A stretch of DNA of 64,000 bases from Tachypleus tridentatus (taxonomy: Eukaryota; Arthropoda; Merostomata; Xiphosura; Limulidae): positions 140,732,127 to 140,796,126 of the forward strand of contig NC_134833.1 of assembly GCF_004210375.1 (NCBI RefSeq), written 5' to 3'. The position numbers were made by a program, and so were the translations under genes. The stretch's first letter is position 1. Each line of letters starts with the position of its first letter. Below the pieces are notes generated by a model. The model was not told the origin of the DNA and made no database searches. It worked only from the letters and a program-made list of their open reading frames with translations. Shown piece after piece: positions 40,201 through 55,200 of this stretch.

Positions 40201-43200
40201 CAATTTTACTGGTGAAAGTGACATGCAGTGCTAATAAATATTCCAGTACTAGGAATATGCCCTGTTATTCAAGTCAACAGCCATTTAGTTATAAAGCCCA
40301 AAGTTTTCTCCACACAAACAGGACATGCAGATTTGTAGGTGTCACCACCTTAAAAAATAGTTGATGTTTTCATTTTTAATAACTTAAATATGCATCATAT
40401 TTCTGTCTTCAGGTCAACTCCATTGAAGATTGAAAACAGTTACTGTTTTTTTTCTTTTTTTAATACATCCAACTTGAAAATTTAGGGGTAGTCATTATAG
40501 TTAGTACTTTACTGACGTTAGTGCTACTTAGATTACTGTCACACTCATTACAGGCTATATCATCATGCAGTATTGAATAACTGTTTGTTTGTTTTTTATC
40601 CCATAAGCACTTTTACCAAATTCAACTGTACAAATGAGCATTAATTTGCCAGTTTCAGTGCTACCCTCTTGATTAATAAACCAAAATATCTATAAATATC
40701 TTGTATTTGGTTACTTCTTGTTAAAATATTTTAAAATTTACCAGACTAATATTGTAACTTTTCAGACTTTACAATAGTTTGTCTAACAAGATAGAGTGGC
40801 AGAAAATATATGAAAGTTTTATGATTAAAAAACTGAAGTCAACATTAAACCATCAAAATGTAACAATATTGCTTATTCTCAAGTTGTAATCTGAACTTAT
40901 ATTCCTTATTATGCTAATGTTTAGTTACATTTGATCATTACAAATATATTTGTTTTCTGGTTTTTAGATGGAATGAGATTACCAACCTGAGTCTCAATAA
41001 AAAAGTATTTATTATAGAGTGCCATGTGAAAGAAAGGACTTTTTCTCTTCAATTGGTAAGGAATACAGCATAACATTTTCTGTATTACGTTTTGTCAACT
41101 AATAATATACATGACTTAAAAATAAGATATGTCATGAAATGATCAGGAAGATTTAAAAGACAAGTTACTATATGACATTTTGTGATTTCATTAAAATGTT
41201 AGCCAGTAGCTTCCTCAGTGAAGCTTACCCCTATAAAATATAAAAACTTATAATTAATTGTATATATTTAATAATTATTGGTTTTGTTAAACTTTTGAAT
41301 AACTTGTAAACAAATTACTTAGTTTTTACATTTTATGTAAGCAGAATAAAAGATTGTGTATATGTTTATTCACTGATGTTTTAGATTTTTGTCTCCACTG
41401 TTGTAGTTATCTGTCTGTATTGTTATTTCTTTGTGTTCATCTCAGTATGTTGGCTGGCATTTGTTGGTCTTGAAAAGTGCAACAATGTGGTTTATTTTTG
41501 GGACTGTTTTAAAAATGCATTTTGTGGTTTACCCATCTAGAAAAATACTTTGTGACCAATTAACTTATTATATTACTTATTTATTCCTGTATATTTATGA
41601 GGTTCTGGACAGTACATAGTTTTTTTGAATTGCTAGAAATGGAAAAAATGTATTAATAAACTTACAGACCTGCCTATAGGATCATTTACAAGTGAACAGT
41701 ATCTACAACTCTTTTGGAGACACGTACATCTCCCCTCTAGAGCATTGTAACAAACACTTGTGGTATACAAAAAAATTATAATAATTTTAGCTGTAGAAAG
41801 TGTGAGTTTGGAATTATCTACCTGCATGAAGAAAATATATTCTTTTTCCCAATTTCTCAAAGTTAACTAGTGTTGAATAATTAATAAAATATTTAAACTT
41901 TATTTTGTTTGTCTTTCATTGTGCATCTGAAAATAAACCTGGCATTGAAAGAGTTGTTTATCTTTAAACATAGCAGCAAAATAATTAGTTAGGTTCTAAC
42001 TTGTTGCTGAATTCAAAGTAGTAGGTGGACAATTTTAAATTTTTGCATTATTCTGCAATATATGAATATTTCCTAAATCTGAGGGATGCTCTACAAATAT
42101 TTGCTGTGATAAACTTTTTTCATGGAGTGTCAAAAAAAATATTAAAATGCAGACACATTACTGTGATGTGTGTATTTAAAATAACCCTGCATTCATCAGA
42201 AAGATGTGTAAAACTAAACCATAAAAAATATAATATATGCAAAGTAAATGTTAAGGAAAAAGATTAAAAACAAGATGGGGAAATAAAATCCAAACAGTTT
42301 ATTTTTTAACAATGTGAACATTTTAAAAATTATTTTTATGTTCACCAATTTATTTATTTTTACTTATCCCTGAGTTTCTTCAAACTTCACAAATATGAAA
42401 GTACATATTCTTATTTTTTTTAGAAGTTTTTAACTAAAAACTTATTACTTTTGCTTTTCATGTTGCCCTTTTATGTAACTATTTTAGTGTTGCTGGTTTT
42501 TCATTCATCGAGCTGTTTTTATTTCACTTTACCATTTTTCCATGCTTACTGTAAATATAAAAAAATATTCGTATTATTTTTTGTTTTCAAACAGGAAGAT
42601 GTTGATAGTGCCAAATATGTTTGGAAGATGTGTGCCCAACAACATCAGTTTCATTTTCCAGCAAAAAACAACAAGTAAGAAGTGTCCTGTTGAATCTTTA
42701 ACTTTGTATTTGAATTCTATGTTATAAACAACAACAAACACATTTTCGTATTAAGTACTCTTACAATTTGCTTCTGATCTGGATATAACCTCAACATCCT
42801 AATAAATATAATATTATACAAGCTGCTATGTAGGGAGTTGTAAATAAAAAAATCCTAGTTATGTGTTCCTTAATTTTCGTAAAATGAAATACAGTTTGAA
42901 AAATATTGAATATGCTAGAATTTTTTCAGACTGGCAAAATAAACTTAGTAATTTGTTTAGGTTTTGTTTGTTCTTGAATATTTCAAAACTGTGAGCCTAT
43001 AACAATATGTGATAATGCAAAAAATAAGCAGTTATAGCTCAAGTACGAAATTAATTTTCAAAGCAACTGAATATTTCATAACAGATAAGTTGTGTCATGC
43101 TGGTGTAGACAAAACTTGTTTAAATTCATAAAATATTTTTTCCTTGAACCTTTTTGGTTTTCATTATAGCGTATGTGAAATATTTGACCTGGATTGTTCT

Positions 43201-46200
43201 ATATTCACGCAGACTTGTAAATAACATTGTCACCTTTATTAACAATCTTCTGAACAGTTTTTATCATTAAACTTTGCATATTATTTTTCCTTCTAAGTAT
43301 TTGTTTTTATTTCTAGAACTTTCTTAATACTTTCTTTTTCCAACAGTGAAGTCGATGGTCAGAAACTTCAAACAGGAAATCAAGGACCATGTGTACAGTA
43401 CGTTGATTATTGTATTTTTATTAGAATAATTTTCTTAATGCCTCTCAGATATTAGAATGTCAAAAATACTTACTTTTTATTGCAATTGTTTCGAGTGTTT
43501 AAAGTTTTGTGTGCTGCATCATTTAACTTTATCTTTTGTTTGGTTGTTATCACATTCTCTTCTAATAAAGATCAAATGACATTGTTTGGAATAAAATAGT
43601 TCTGTTTTTTCATAGAGAATATACTCAAACTTAATTCATGTTTTAAAACATTGGAATTTCTCACAGTATTTCAGCTGTTAGTTAAAAATAGTTTTGATGA
43701 TAAATTATTTATAGTGATTTCATTTTGTCATTTTTATTTAGAAATTCCGTCTTCAGCAACACTCGACAAGAGGTAAGGTTAATTTTAACTAGATGCAGTA
43801 CTCTGTATGTGTATATGTTAGCTGTGTACAAGAGTAATTATTGCTGTGCAAAATATAATTTCAGGTGATTTATTTCAAATTTGGCTCAGAAGTATAGTTG
43901 GTAGATTGAACAAATTGGTAAGATTTTTATAGACTTCTCCTGCTTTGTCTTTTGATCTTGAAATGATGTTTTAGGTTTCATGTTGAATCCAACCACTAAC
44001 ACATCATTACAATACCAACAGAATAAGCAGCAGAAACAGTGATTTCATTGTTTTGATTGTGCTGTGTGCTCCGTTTAAGTAAACATGTTAAAAAATCGTC
44101 ACTCTCATATCCTTTATCTGTCCTGCTGTTTTTTAATTTATTAGTAAAAATAATCTTAGGTTTCAAAAATAATTTTATTGTTTCTGTTTTTTCAACAAGA
44201 TTACAAGAAGTGGAAATCCTACACTAACATGTTTTAAGTTGTAGAACTTAGAGTATTAGGTTGAGGAATAATTCGTGAGCGTTTTTAAATAATTTCATTC
44301 AAGTATTACATGCAAGACTATACAATACTTCAATGCATGAACACATTACACCCAAAACATTTATTATGATACTTTATTTCATGTAATACCTAGGTATATA
44401 GTATGCATTGTTTTAAACGAAATTGCAAGAAATTAAATGCGAAAAGCAGATGGTGTCGAAAATGCTCAATTTTGTCCACTTGACATTCCATTTAATAAGC
44501 TGAAAATGAAAGCAAAAATTAAAGACATATGAAAATCAAACACACCATCTATTAGAGCAAAAAATTATCTACCAAATGACATGAAATATTTTGCGAAAGC
44601 GTTTCATTTATAAATAAATTTTTGTAACTTGAAAACCGCTCACAAATTATTCCTCAACCCAATATAATTAGAAACATTGAAATTGTGTATTCTAATTATT
44701 TTGTATTAATATACTATATAGAAGAAGAAAAAAAAACGTTTTAAGAAGTAGATTATTGTAATTTATTGTTTCTTATGAAGCAATAAGGTAGTTTTAGGTT
44801 ATGACTAATGGTGGGGAATGACATTCCCTTACATTTTGTTTTTAGTTGGAACACTGTTCCCTCACAAGGTCAAACCTATTTGAATTTGCAAATCTCTAAC
44901 TTCGTGAACATTTGCCCGCTCTTAAAAGAAAGAAGGGAAGAACCTATTAATCTTTTCATAAAGGTTGTAGGCAAGATCTTGAAGTATAATGAGAGGAAGG
45001 GTTGCAAAATGCAAAATAAAACGTAGTTTTGTTAGGATTGATAAAAAAATTAATCCAAACAACTTGTGGTCAGACATCTATCTCCTATGTTTATTTTACT
45101 GCTAACTGCTGAAACAGAAATCTTTCAAAAATAAAGCAGGGAATTGTCACTCATGGCATTAGACTGTTTATATAATGTACATTCTGTGGCTTTATTAGAA
45201 AATACATTGTAGGGCTTACTGGCTTGTTTTTAGTACATTGATTGTCTAAAGTACTATATAGAAACTATTTATGGCTGTGTACAAAATCTAATAAACACGT
45301 TAGGCATTTGATTGTAAGTTATCATCCCACAGTGGTTGGGATTTAATAGTAGAGGTATAAAAGTGTGTAAGAGCTTATTAACATTCTGTTTTTTATTTTA
45401 TCATATTTACACAGTAACTGCTTTGTTTCCAGTAATATAAATATACTCATTTTGGTTTAGGTAGTATTTATTACTTAATCTTCATGCTAATCATGCTTTT
45501 TGTAAGTAAGTTACACTGTAATTCAAAAGTTCAAGGGGAAATAAAATTAATTTTTTTATTGTAACGTTTTTTAATGTAACTTCAATTACAGTTTACAGCT
45601 AATATTTCTGAAATTAGTTTTTTTTATATAGACACTGTAAAAAATACTAATAATAGTAACACTTCTTTACCTAACACTACACCTCTGGTTATAATATCTA
45701 CATTTCACTGATCTAGAACATATTACTGTGGATAAGTGATATAATAATAAAAAATGACAATGCACTAGTTACTGTCATAAAGATAGTATATAATTTTTTT
45801 TATCACAATAACACATGCAGTTGATCTAGAACATGTGGATAAATGGTATTGAATTTATCAGTGCTGGTTTCTGTTGGTGCACTGAGGAATGTTATTTTAT
45901 TAGATTATTGTAGAAAGTAATAATTATTGTGACATGTTTTCCTGTAACTCCAGTCATATTAAGTAGGTAATGAAAATGGGTATACAAATGTAAATATAAT
46001 ATCTTGTTTTAAAAACTTTTCAAGGGTAATTCAGAAGCTGTTTTAGATAACTTTCAAGCAAGTCAAGAATCTTTGGGTATGTACAACTGAATTTTGTTAG
46101 TACAAATATCTTAACTTTCAGAGAAACTTAATTGGAGGTAGTTAGTATGTATATTACTGAATTTTAAACAAATGGCTAGCAAAAATCGGATACTAATTAC

Positions 46201-49200
46201 ATATCTTATAAACAGTTGGTTGTTACTTATACCCAAATCTTTAGGCTATTTTCTGTTGTTCTTCAAAAGGACTAAGGTATACACACATAAATTTGGATAA
46301 GATAGAAACCATCTTCAGCTGAGACAGCTTTATTTTTCAGCTTTAGGTGGTTGGCTTTTGGGTATGAAATATCCTTAGGTAAATACAGCTTATTTAATGG
46401 AGTTTAAGTTAAGGCTTGATAAATATTTGATTGATGAGGTCTGGCTGTGAATGTTTTGATTTAAAGTTTATTTTAGATTATGGGATGGGTTATATGGACC
46501 AACAGATATTTTGTTATCCTTAAAAGTGTAACATACAGGCATTCAATTTTATATATAAAGAACATCAGTACTTGTTGAATATAAAATATCAGCATGCTTT
46601 ATACTTTTAAATACAAAATGTAAAAGTATATTGCTCTTAAAAACCCAGTTACAGTTATCTACTGATTAAGTAATCTTCAATATTATATTTGAGAGAGGTT
46701 GAATTACCAATTGGAAAGAGTTAAAATCTCAGTCATTTATTGTAACTTAGGCTATTCACATGATGGCACAATATTATCACCCATTAGTTTTTGAGTCATC
46801 CATATTTTGATCAAGTTTGTTTTGTGCTTTAAAATTATGACTTTTGTTTTACCCCAAAATTATTTCACCAAATCATTCTTCATGACAGAGTTGTTAACAC
46901 TAGTCCTAACAGATGCATTGTAGTTTGTTGGCTGGGGATTAATAGAATGAGTTGATTCAACTGTTAGGAGTGTAGCTTGTATATAAGTGAAGTAACAGAA
47001 AAGGCTTACTTCTACCTGTTTCGTGTAGATGAATTGGGGATTTACCACACTGAAGGAAGCTATATTGAACATCGTCCATTTTCATCGTCACAAGAGTTCA
47101 ATAAGGAAGAAAGAAACATCAACAACAGATCCTTTCAAGGACAGCAGCAGCAAGCTTTACAACATCACCTCTCAGAGAATGCTTTGTCAACAACATTTAC
47201 TTCGTCATCTTCGTTACACAGTGCACATGAAACTTGTGTGCGTCCTCACACAGTTACTGCCTACTATGATTTTCATGCCAGTGAAGACATGCCTTCCACT
47301 GCTGATTTACAGAAGCAATCTGAACAACAGAATTACATCCATTCAGAACTTTCTCTAGAAAAACGACGTGCTTTGCTGCCGTGTTATCGCCAAGCTCCTG
47401 ATTATGAGACTGCTATCCATCAAAAGTATGGAATCCAAAGGTCTGAGTTTATATTACCAGTAGTTGGATTTCACTTGTTAATCAGAAGTGGCTCGAGTTT
47501 ACTAGCTTAAATGTATTAACAGGAGATAAAAACTGTCTTATCAACTAAACTCAGCTTATTTTAATTTTTCTGATGTCAGCTGTTGTATAATTAGCATTTC
47601 CTTAGAATTTAATAGAAATATGGACTACTTCATGTTTAACTTACTATTTAAAAATATCCCAACAAATTTACAATTCTTAGTATTTTTCAGTGTTATCTAA
47701 GTGGTATGATGCACATTTGAAAACCTTGATGTTAGTTTGAGTGTTTCTGTATTAGAAGTAACAGAAAGTATGTTTCTCATGACTGATGACTTTCAAGACT
47801 TCAAGATTTGTTTCTTCGAGTATTAAAGTTTTTTGAAGTGAAACATTTTTGTATATATACCTTTTAAATAACAAAAAAGCTAGAATAATTGGTAAATAAG
47901 TAAAAAAATTTTGATGCTGACTATTTATTGAGATATATTCTCCCAATCCTAGCACTAGTTTAACAGATACGTCTATCCATAGTGGCGTCCGTCAGTCTCG
48001 GACCAACTCCACCATAACAGACAGTCAGGTAGACATCTCCCACAGTTACCATCAGGCTGCTCCTCTGCAGTCTTACACTCAGTATAAAAACTATACTGAT
48101 TTGTCCCACCTGAAAATTAATGGCTCAGCTGGAGTTGTGAGTGATGTTGGTTTAGGTCTTAGCAGGTAAGATGGATTTACTATTGAATCACAGTGAAGCT
48201 TGTTGGTTATATAAAAGTCTTTCTTTATGCATTCAAAGCTTACAATTTGACATTAATAATCCACAGGTAAAACCTGACACAATTCACTTTATAAAGCCAC
48301 AAGTTATTGCCCATGTAATATACTTTGTAAAGAAGTGTTTAACACGCTTTCTAGAAAGTTTATAGGCGTACCTGTAAGTCATTAGGATCTTGCAATAATT
48401 TGTTCCCCATACTTTCCATCCTGGCACAGTAGCTTATAATACTAATAATTGGGGTTTAGGTAGCTGATTTTTCTGGCTTTGCATTTATCAACAAACAAAG
48501 TAATCAATTTCACCATGTAGCAAATTCACACACACTGTTACCTTTAATGCAATGTCTGTAATGTACATGATAATGTTGTTTGTTTGTTTTTTTAATTGAG
48601 TATTGTAGCTAAAATTTGTGAAATGTTAAGTTATTTTTTATGTTATATAACATTGATTTTCTGGTTCTTTCATGAATTTCTTTTACACTAGAAAGACCAA
48701 CCAGCATTATTATTTTCTATGAAATTGAAAAGAAGAAAATTGGAATAATTTCAAATAATTTTGAAGTCATTTCCTCTTGAAAATGAGAGCTTTTCAGTTT
48801 GTTTACCAACTTCTTTTGAAATAAAAGGGTGATGGATTAACAAAGTTGACTACTGATACTTTTATTGAAGATTTTTTATTAATTTAAAAAACAGTTGTTT
48901 ATTCAAGACTTTCTGATCAATTTTCAAATTCACCATTGTTGTTTATTCAAGACTTCCTGACAAATTTACAAATCCACCAATGTTGTTTATTCAAGACTTC
49001 CTGACCAATTTATAAATTCACCATTGTTGTTTATTCAAGACTTCCTGATCAACTTACAAGTTCACCATTGTTGTTTATTCAAGACTTCCCGACCAATTTA
49101 CAAATTCACCATTGTTGTTTATTCAAGACTTTCTGATCAATTTATACATTCACTGGTGTTCCCAGCTACTCAAAACTGCATTCCTTATTCAAATGTACTG

Positions 49201-52200
49201 TTTACAGAAGAATTTTCATATCAGCTTATGTATTTCTTTGCTTTTAACCTGTTTCATTTCAAATCGGCTTGAATCAAAAGTAGTTTTTAATGTAAAGTAT
49301 TGCTGTTACTCGAGTTGATATAATATTTATATAAGTATAACATTACAAATGATAACAGAATAACACCTTTCACATGTTTGCATCAGTCTCAGGTTCTGTT
49401 ATTAAAATCTGAAGATCTGGTGTATAAAATTATGAACAGTGTTTATTGATGCGAGCAGTGTTGATTTTGTAACTGTTATCTTCAGATTGGACATTTTAAT
49501 GTAAAGAGTGGATAGTAAGTGATTTGTATTTGTTTGTTTACAGGAGTAATGATCTTTCAATACCTCCTTCACACACCTACAGTACTCCCGAATTAACATC
49601 ACAAGGCCTGCCAACAGATCTGACTGCAGAACAACTGTTAGTAAATCTGCATCTCTCATACCAGTACAAACCCCCTCCTCCTTATCCTTACAGTCAGAGG
49701 TCAAGCTCTAGTACTCCTGACCTGACTAAAGGTCATCAGGTGAGAGTTCTTTGGTTTTGTGTGGATTTTTCAGAGTAGGTAATATCAGTAAGTGCAAAAA
49801 AAATAAGTGTGAACATAAGCTGGTATCTTACCTCATTGTAGAGAAGCTTTTGAAACTCCGTTTTTAATCACTAGATAATTCAACCAAAGATAATTAACAT
49901 TTGCTTTGACTGGTATAAAAATATGTCGAGATTCTTAGACTCATTGTTTATATTATCTTAATTAGAATCTTGTAGCACACTTGCATTAATATATAGAGCT
50001 TTTTTGCTCATTCTGATGTCAAGGTTTAACATGTATTACAGAAAGGTAATTTTTATTTCACTTATTTTGGTTTATTTGCCTGTTTAGTATATGAAACATT
50101 TTGCACAGGTCTGCTAGTATTTGGGTTTTTGATTCCATTAATGACACCTAGGTGGACTTTGACTTAAGTTTTTTGTTTTGTTTTTTGCATTAAAATGTAC
50201 ATTTGTTATCAGTATTTTCAGACAAATTGCAAATTGTCACTGGTGAAAGAAAGCTTAAAATATCAAAGAGATAACAATATTATTTAAGAAAAGGTTTGTG
50301 AAAGACAGATTTCTGGAAATTTGCAATGATCTTTTCTTTATTAAAAACAATCATAGGTTTACATTTCCTAGACTTGCTGTGAATGAACAAGTAGAAGAAA
50401 TGTAAAACAGTGACTTATTAACACTTGAAGTTATGAAAAATTACTCTAAAAGTTTCAGTACTGGAAATCTTGGAAAGTGAAATGTTTTTTAGTCATGGAT
50501 GTGAAATTTCAGTTTCAATAAAAAAATTATCCATTAAGTAGTCTTTTCTTATTAAAATAATGAAGTAGCATATTTGTTAATAGTTTGTGTCAGTCATAGT
50601 GAATTTCAGACTTTTGAAAGACCCAAGACTTCTGCAGTTTTGGACTGACACTCAGACTTGGTTAATTAAATGCTAAGAGAATGAAAGTTTTAATGCAGGA
50701 TTTAAGAGTTCTGGATATTTAAACATGGGTCCTTGAAAGTCCTGGAATTTTTATTTTTTGAAGTCTGCATTAACCCTGTTAACCATTTCTTCCTGAGCAT
50801 CATTTAGAATTCTGTTAAACTACTTTTTGTTTTTGTTATACCAATTAATATACGTAAAATTGTAGTTAATAATCCATATTTTAATAGTATATAAGATTTA
50901 AGTTCTTAATTTTATTATGTTATATTTACAAAACTATAAATTTCCCCTAGTGTAAGAAATGTAACATGCTTTCTCTAGGCATCCCTTCTCTATTTTTTTG
51001 CCACCCCTCCAATAAATGTAAAATTTAATGTAAATTACTCACTATAAAATTGTTATTGTTCAGACAAACCATACTTTTTATGGTCTTCAATTTTATTTAG
51101 TTATGGAACATCAAATAGAAAATCAGACCCCTCTTGCCACACCAACATTTAAGGATTCTCAGGAGTTGTTAATATTTCCCTTATGTTTAATTCTGTATTA
51201 TGTATAACAAATAGAAAGCCAAGGTTTTGTCTATCAAATGATGTATTATATCATGTTGATTTCTGAACAGAGAATTATCAGTTTTTCTGTAAGTACAATT
51301 TTCATTCCTGTGGGAAAGATAATGACGAACTTAGGAATTTATAACAGCTCCTGTCATATAGTTAGAAAGCCAAAAATATTATGATTGTTAGAGGAAATTG
51401 TTTGTTTTTGCTTTTCTTCCATAAGTATAAAAAAAAGTAAGGTTAAGTTTCATCAGCAGTTTACAACAAACAAACAGACCTTGTTAAGTTTGTTATTTCT
51501 TGTTTTTATTTTTATTCTTTATTTATTATTATAAAAATAACTTAAATGTAAAAATATGAATCTGTTAAGGTTAGATTGGGTAAAATTAATAATAATAATG
51601 CAATAAAAAGACAAGAAAACAATAAAACTTAATTATAATTAGATATATACTGTTGCAAGTTTAAAGCTACATAGGATGAGCAAATGTAATTCCATATTAC
51701 AATTTGAAATTATTCTTGAAAGAAAAACAGGGTAGTTTATTTGTTATTTTTTTATGGTTACATGGTCAGTTAAATTAGACAACCTTGTATAAAGTAAGGG
51801 TGGAGAAAATGACAGATAAAATATAAAGCTTTACTGAAAAACCAACATTTGAAATGTAGTTAGCAGCTTTAGAGTTTATGGAAATGAAATTTGAGATTTT
51901 TGAAGAAAGGCATTGTTAATTGTAACATAAACATCACTTTGCACAAGGCCTAATCAAAACAAACACTTGATATATTCATGGACAAATCTTGTTGTTAGTT
52001 AATGAAAGATACTTCACTAAAAAATATGAATTTTTGTATGTGAAACACTTGTCTACTGAAAATATGCCAACATTTATGAAAATATACATAATATATTAAA
52101 CATTGGTAGAATCAAAACTGTAAAGTTTTTAAACAAGTACAGAAAGGTTATGTGGTTGGTCAAATTGACTGAGCCTGTGTTGAGAAAGCTAAGCAGCTGT

Positions 52201-55200
52201 AAACAAATATGCTTGTACCTACTAGAAGCATTTTAATGCTTTACATTAACAAATGTTTGTAAGAGTTGCATGTCAGAAATTGAGACAGATTAGCTTTGTT
52301 TTCATAACTTTATAAAACATTGATTGTATAAATATGGTTAATTTGGTTTTAAAATGAATACATGAGACACTGTTATAGTTTGTGTTGTGTATACTGTAAT
52401 AGAGCAATTGATTGGAAGATTTTTTATACCTTAAATATAAAGTTTTCTGTAATAAACTTACTTTACCAGTTCTTTGTGTAATCCCTGCTTAAATCCATAA
52501 ATATTTTGGCATTATAAATAAAATAAGTAAATTATTTTCATTTTATTTCTTTTCATTCAGGTAACAAGCACCAGTCCAGACTTGGTGTCTCGTAGGAACC
52601 TTAATAACTACCCATATGTCATAGCTTCTGGAGAAAATCACCAGCATAATGCTTTGGGTGTAAAGCTTGGCTCTGAACCCAGCATATATACTGATGATCC
52701 TGCTGTTACTAAGCAGTTTGTATCATCTCCTCATCCAGCTCAAAGTATGGAGATAGTACCACAGAAGGCAGCTATCAACATGGACGTGATACCTCGTTGT
52801 GTGCCTGACACCACATTTGGTGAACCTCAGGCCAGCTTACCATCACTTCCCTCTCTCTCAGCTGTTGGTCACCCTGCCCTTTCTGGTGTGTCCCAGAACA
52901 TACAACACCAAATAGAAAATAAACTCTTTGAAAATCCCTCTCCCCTTGAATCTAATACCCCAGTAACCTTCCTGCAGGAGAATCACATTAAAACAAGAAC
53001 TGATAATGATGCAGTACCCATACAGAGTTCACAAATGGGCAGTGTCTCAGCACCACAGCAGGGAGGAACCCCCACTTATGCACATGCCATGGGCCCAATG
53101 ATGGTGGCAGCTATGAATGGACTTACTTTATCCCCTCCAGATATGCTCCAGTCCAGACAGGATGGTGTGAACTCCCCAAGAGATACAAAAGTAAATATTG
53201 TTACTGCCATTGTTAAGTCAGCTTTGTTTTCAGTTACCATTGTTACATATTACTGTCATGTTTTCATTATATGAGAATAATACCCTGTTGAAGTTGTTCT
53301 TAGAACATTTACTTATGTTTTGTTTAATATTTTCATCACTAAAACCCAGTATGTTAACTGGATGTTATGTTTGATTTTGAGATTAATTTCTAGGATAGTA
53401 TTTTATATTACAAATACATCTTTTGGTAACAGAATGTTACCAAAATTATAATTAGTAGTAAACTCAGCATATCACCACTCATCACTTCAGTTTGTAACTT
53501 ACCCCATCAGGAGTCTTGCTGTCTTTCTAAATATCAGACTTTATTCAGTGTTATCTATATTGTATGTACAGATTCAGATGCTGGAAAGTAAGCTTGGTGA
53601 GGGGGAGGTTTTCCTTGAGTTTGAACAGATCATCAAAAAGAAACCTACAACACAGATCCTTACTGCTTTACTCCCAGAAAATATTAGCAGGAACCGGTTC
53701 AAAGATGTCCTTCCTTATGAAGAAAACAGGGTTCGTTTGACACCTAATAAAGAAAATAAGTCTGGATACATCAATGCCTCTCATATAACTGTAAGTATTG
53801 CAAATGAGTCCAAAGTATTGTATTAAAAAAGGCTGTCTCATGCATCTTTTTAGTTATTCAGAAGTAAATTTGATATTTTTCATATATAAAGGATTAGACA
53901 AGGCAACGAAAAATTTGTTACTGAGGAAAACTCAAGAAATGTTTGAAAATTTGATGGTATTGGTACCACTTTTCCTTCATTCACATGCTTATCTGTTCCA
54001 CTCAAGAATCATGAAATCCTCACTTGCTCAGTTTGCTAGAATATTTAAGAAGTCTCTTGATTGAACATAAAAAGGATGGAGTCACTTTGCCTCACCGTGG
54101 GCACGTTCAAAACAAAGTCTTTTCTTCTTCCCTGCATCAAGCTTATGATATAGTAAAATTCTGCAAAACTGTTTTTAAATTTTTTTAAATTCTAGCTCTG
54201 TACATACAAATTATTTTATTTGTTTATTAAAAAAATCATTTGAAATGTTGGTTGCTTCCAGTTCAAGTAAGTCCAAAAATCACTTGAACAGTTACTGCTA
54301 TATTTGTGAAAAAATATAACAGTTTCACAAAGTAAAAAAAACCTCACACACAAGGTAAAAGTAGCTTACTTTCATTATTTTGGGTGTGTTATATAATTTG
54401 CACATCTGGCTTGATGCAGTGGCTGAATAAGAAGAGTGCAAAGTTTGCACTCTTTTGCAATTCTCATGATATGGCATGAGACCAAAGATCATCCAACTGA
54501 GTGTTATTTGTGAGTGACTAATGTATATGGATATTCAGACAAACCTAAACATTACATTAAATATCCAGATATTTCTTCTAAAATGAAACCAGTACTTTGT
54601 GGGAATGGTCTTCCAGAGCCACATCCATCAAGAAACCAAAGAAAGTTATCCTGTAAGGAAAACAATGAACCTTCTTTACTCTCTTCATATAATAATTCTA
54701 TTCTTGTGGCATATCAACATAAACTGCCTCATCTGATCACACAATATCTAAATTATCTGATTTGTGACTTGGCTCTACCAAAGTAGCATGGGGAACTTCT
54801 TGGCTCTAATTTACAGCAATAGAACTTATTAGCTCTAGGAACAAGTTTTGGTTTACTGAAGTCACCATCAAAGTCTTGTTTCTCACTACAGTATGTCAGA
54901 TACTTTGTGTTTTTGTACAAATGTTGATGCACTGAATGATGAATTAGGTACTGAACATCATCCTCAAAAACGGATACTCTTTTATCCACTCATCCAAAGT
55001 TAGTCTGAAAGCTGTACTTTTGTACAATGGGAACACTGAGTCATTGATTCCTGTTGCTTATGCTATGAACATGAAAGAAACTTATCAAAACATGCAGCTT
55101 ATACTTGAGGCCATGAAATAGGTGGAACATGGGCGATATAAGTTATTTCACTTCTGCTAGGCCTTATACCAAACATTGTTGATTTTTGTGTATCTGTACG

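Larger units (their letters stand above)
34221..40967 (+). other. Intron 6
   Basis: A 6.7-kb intron. It carries a weak short-period repeat (34,979-35,151), one copy of a diverged 1-kb repeat shared with intron 14, the foldback element at 37 kb, a main-family SINE and a second-family SINE. No exon-like sequence was seen between these. Confidence 0.6.

Noticed and set aside
48894-49272. Open reading frames MLFIQDFL... over the 44-bp repeat
   Set aside because: Produced by the tandem repeat, whose period is not a multiple of three; no splice context and no domain.
53798-54064. 88-codon plus-strand open frame after exon 16
   Set aside because: Lies in intron 16, starts inside the splice donor region, and does not continue the phosphatase; exon 17 joins exon 16 directly in frame.
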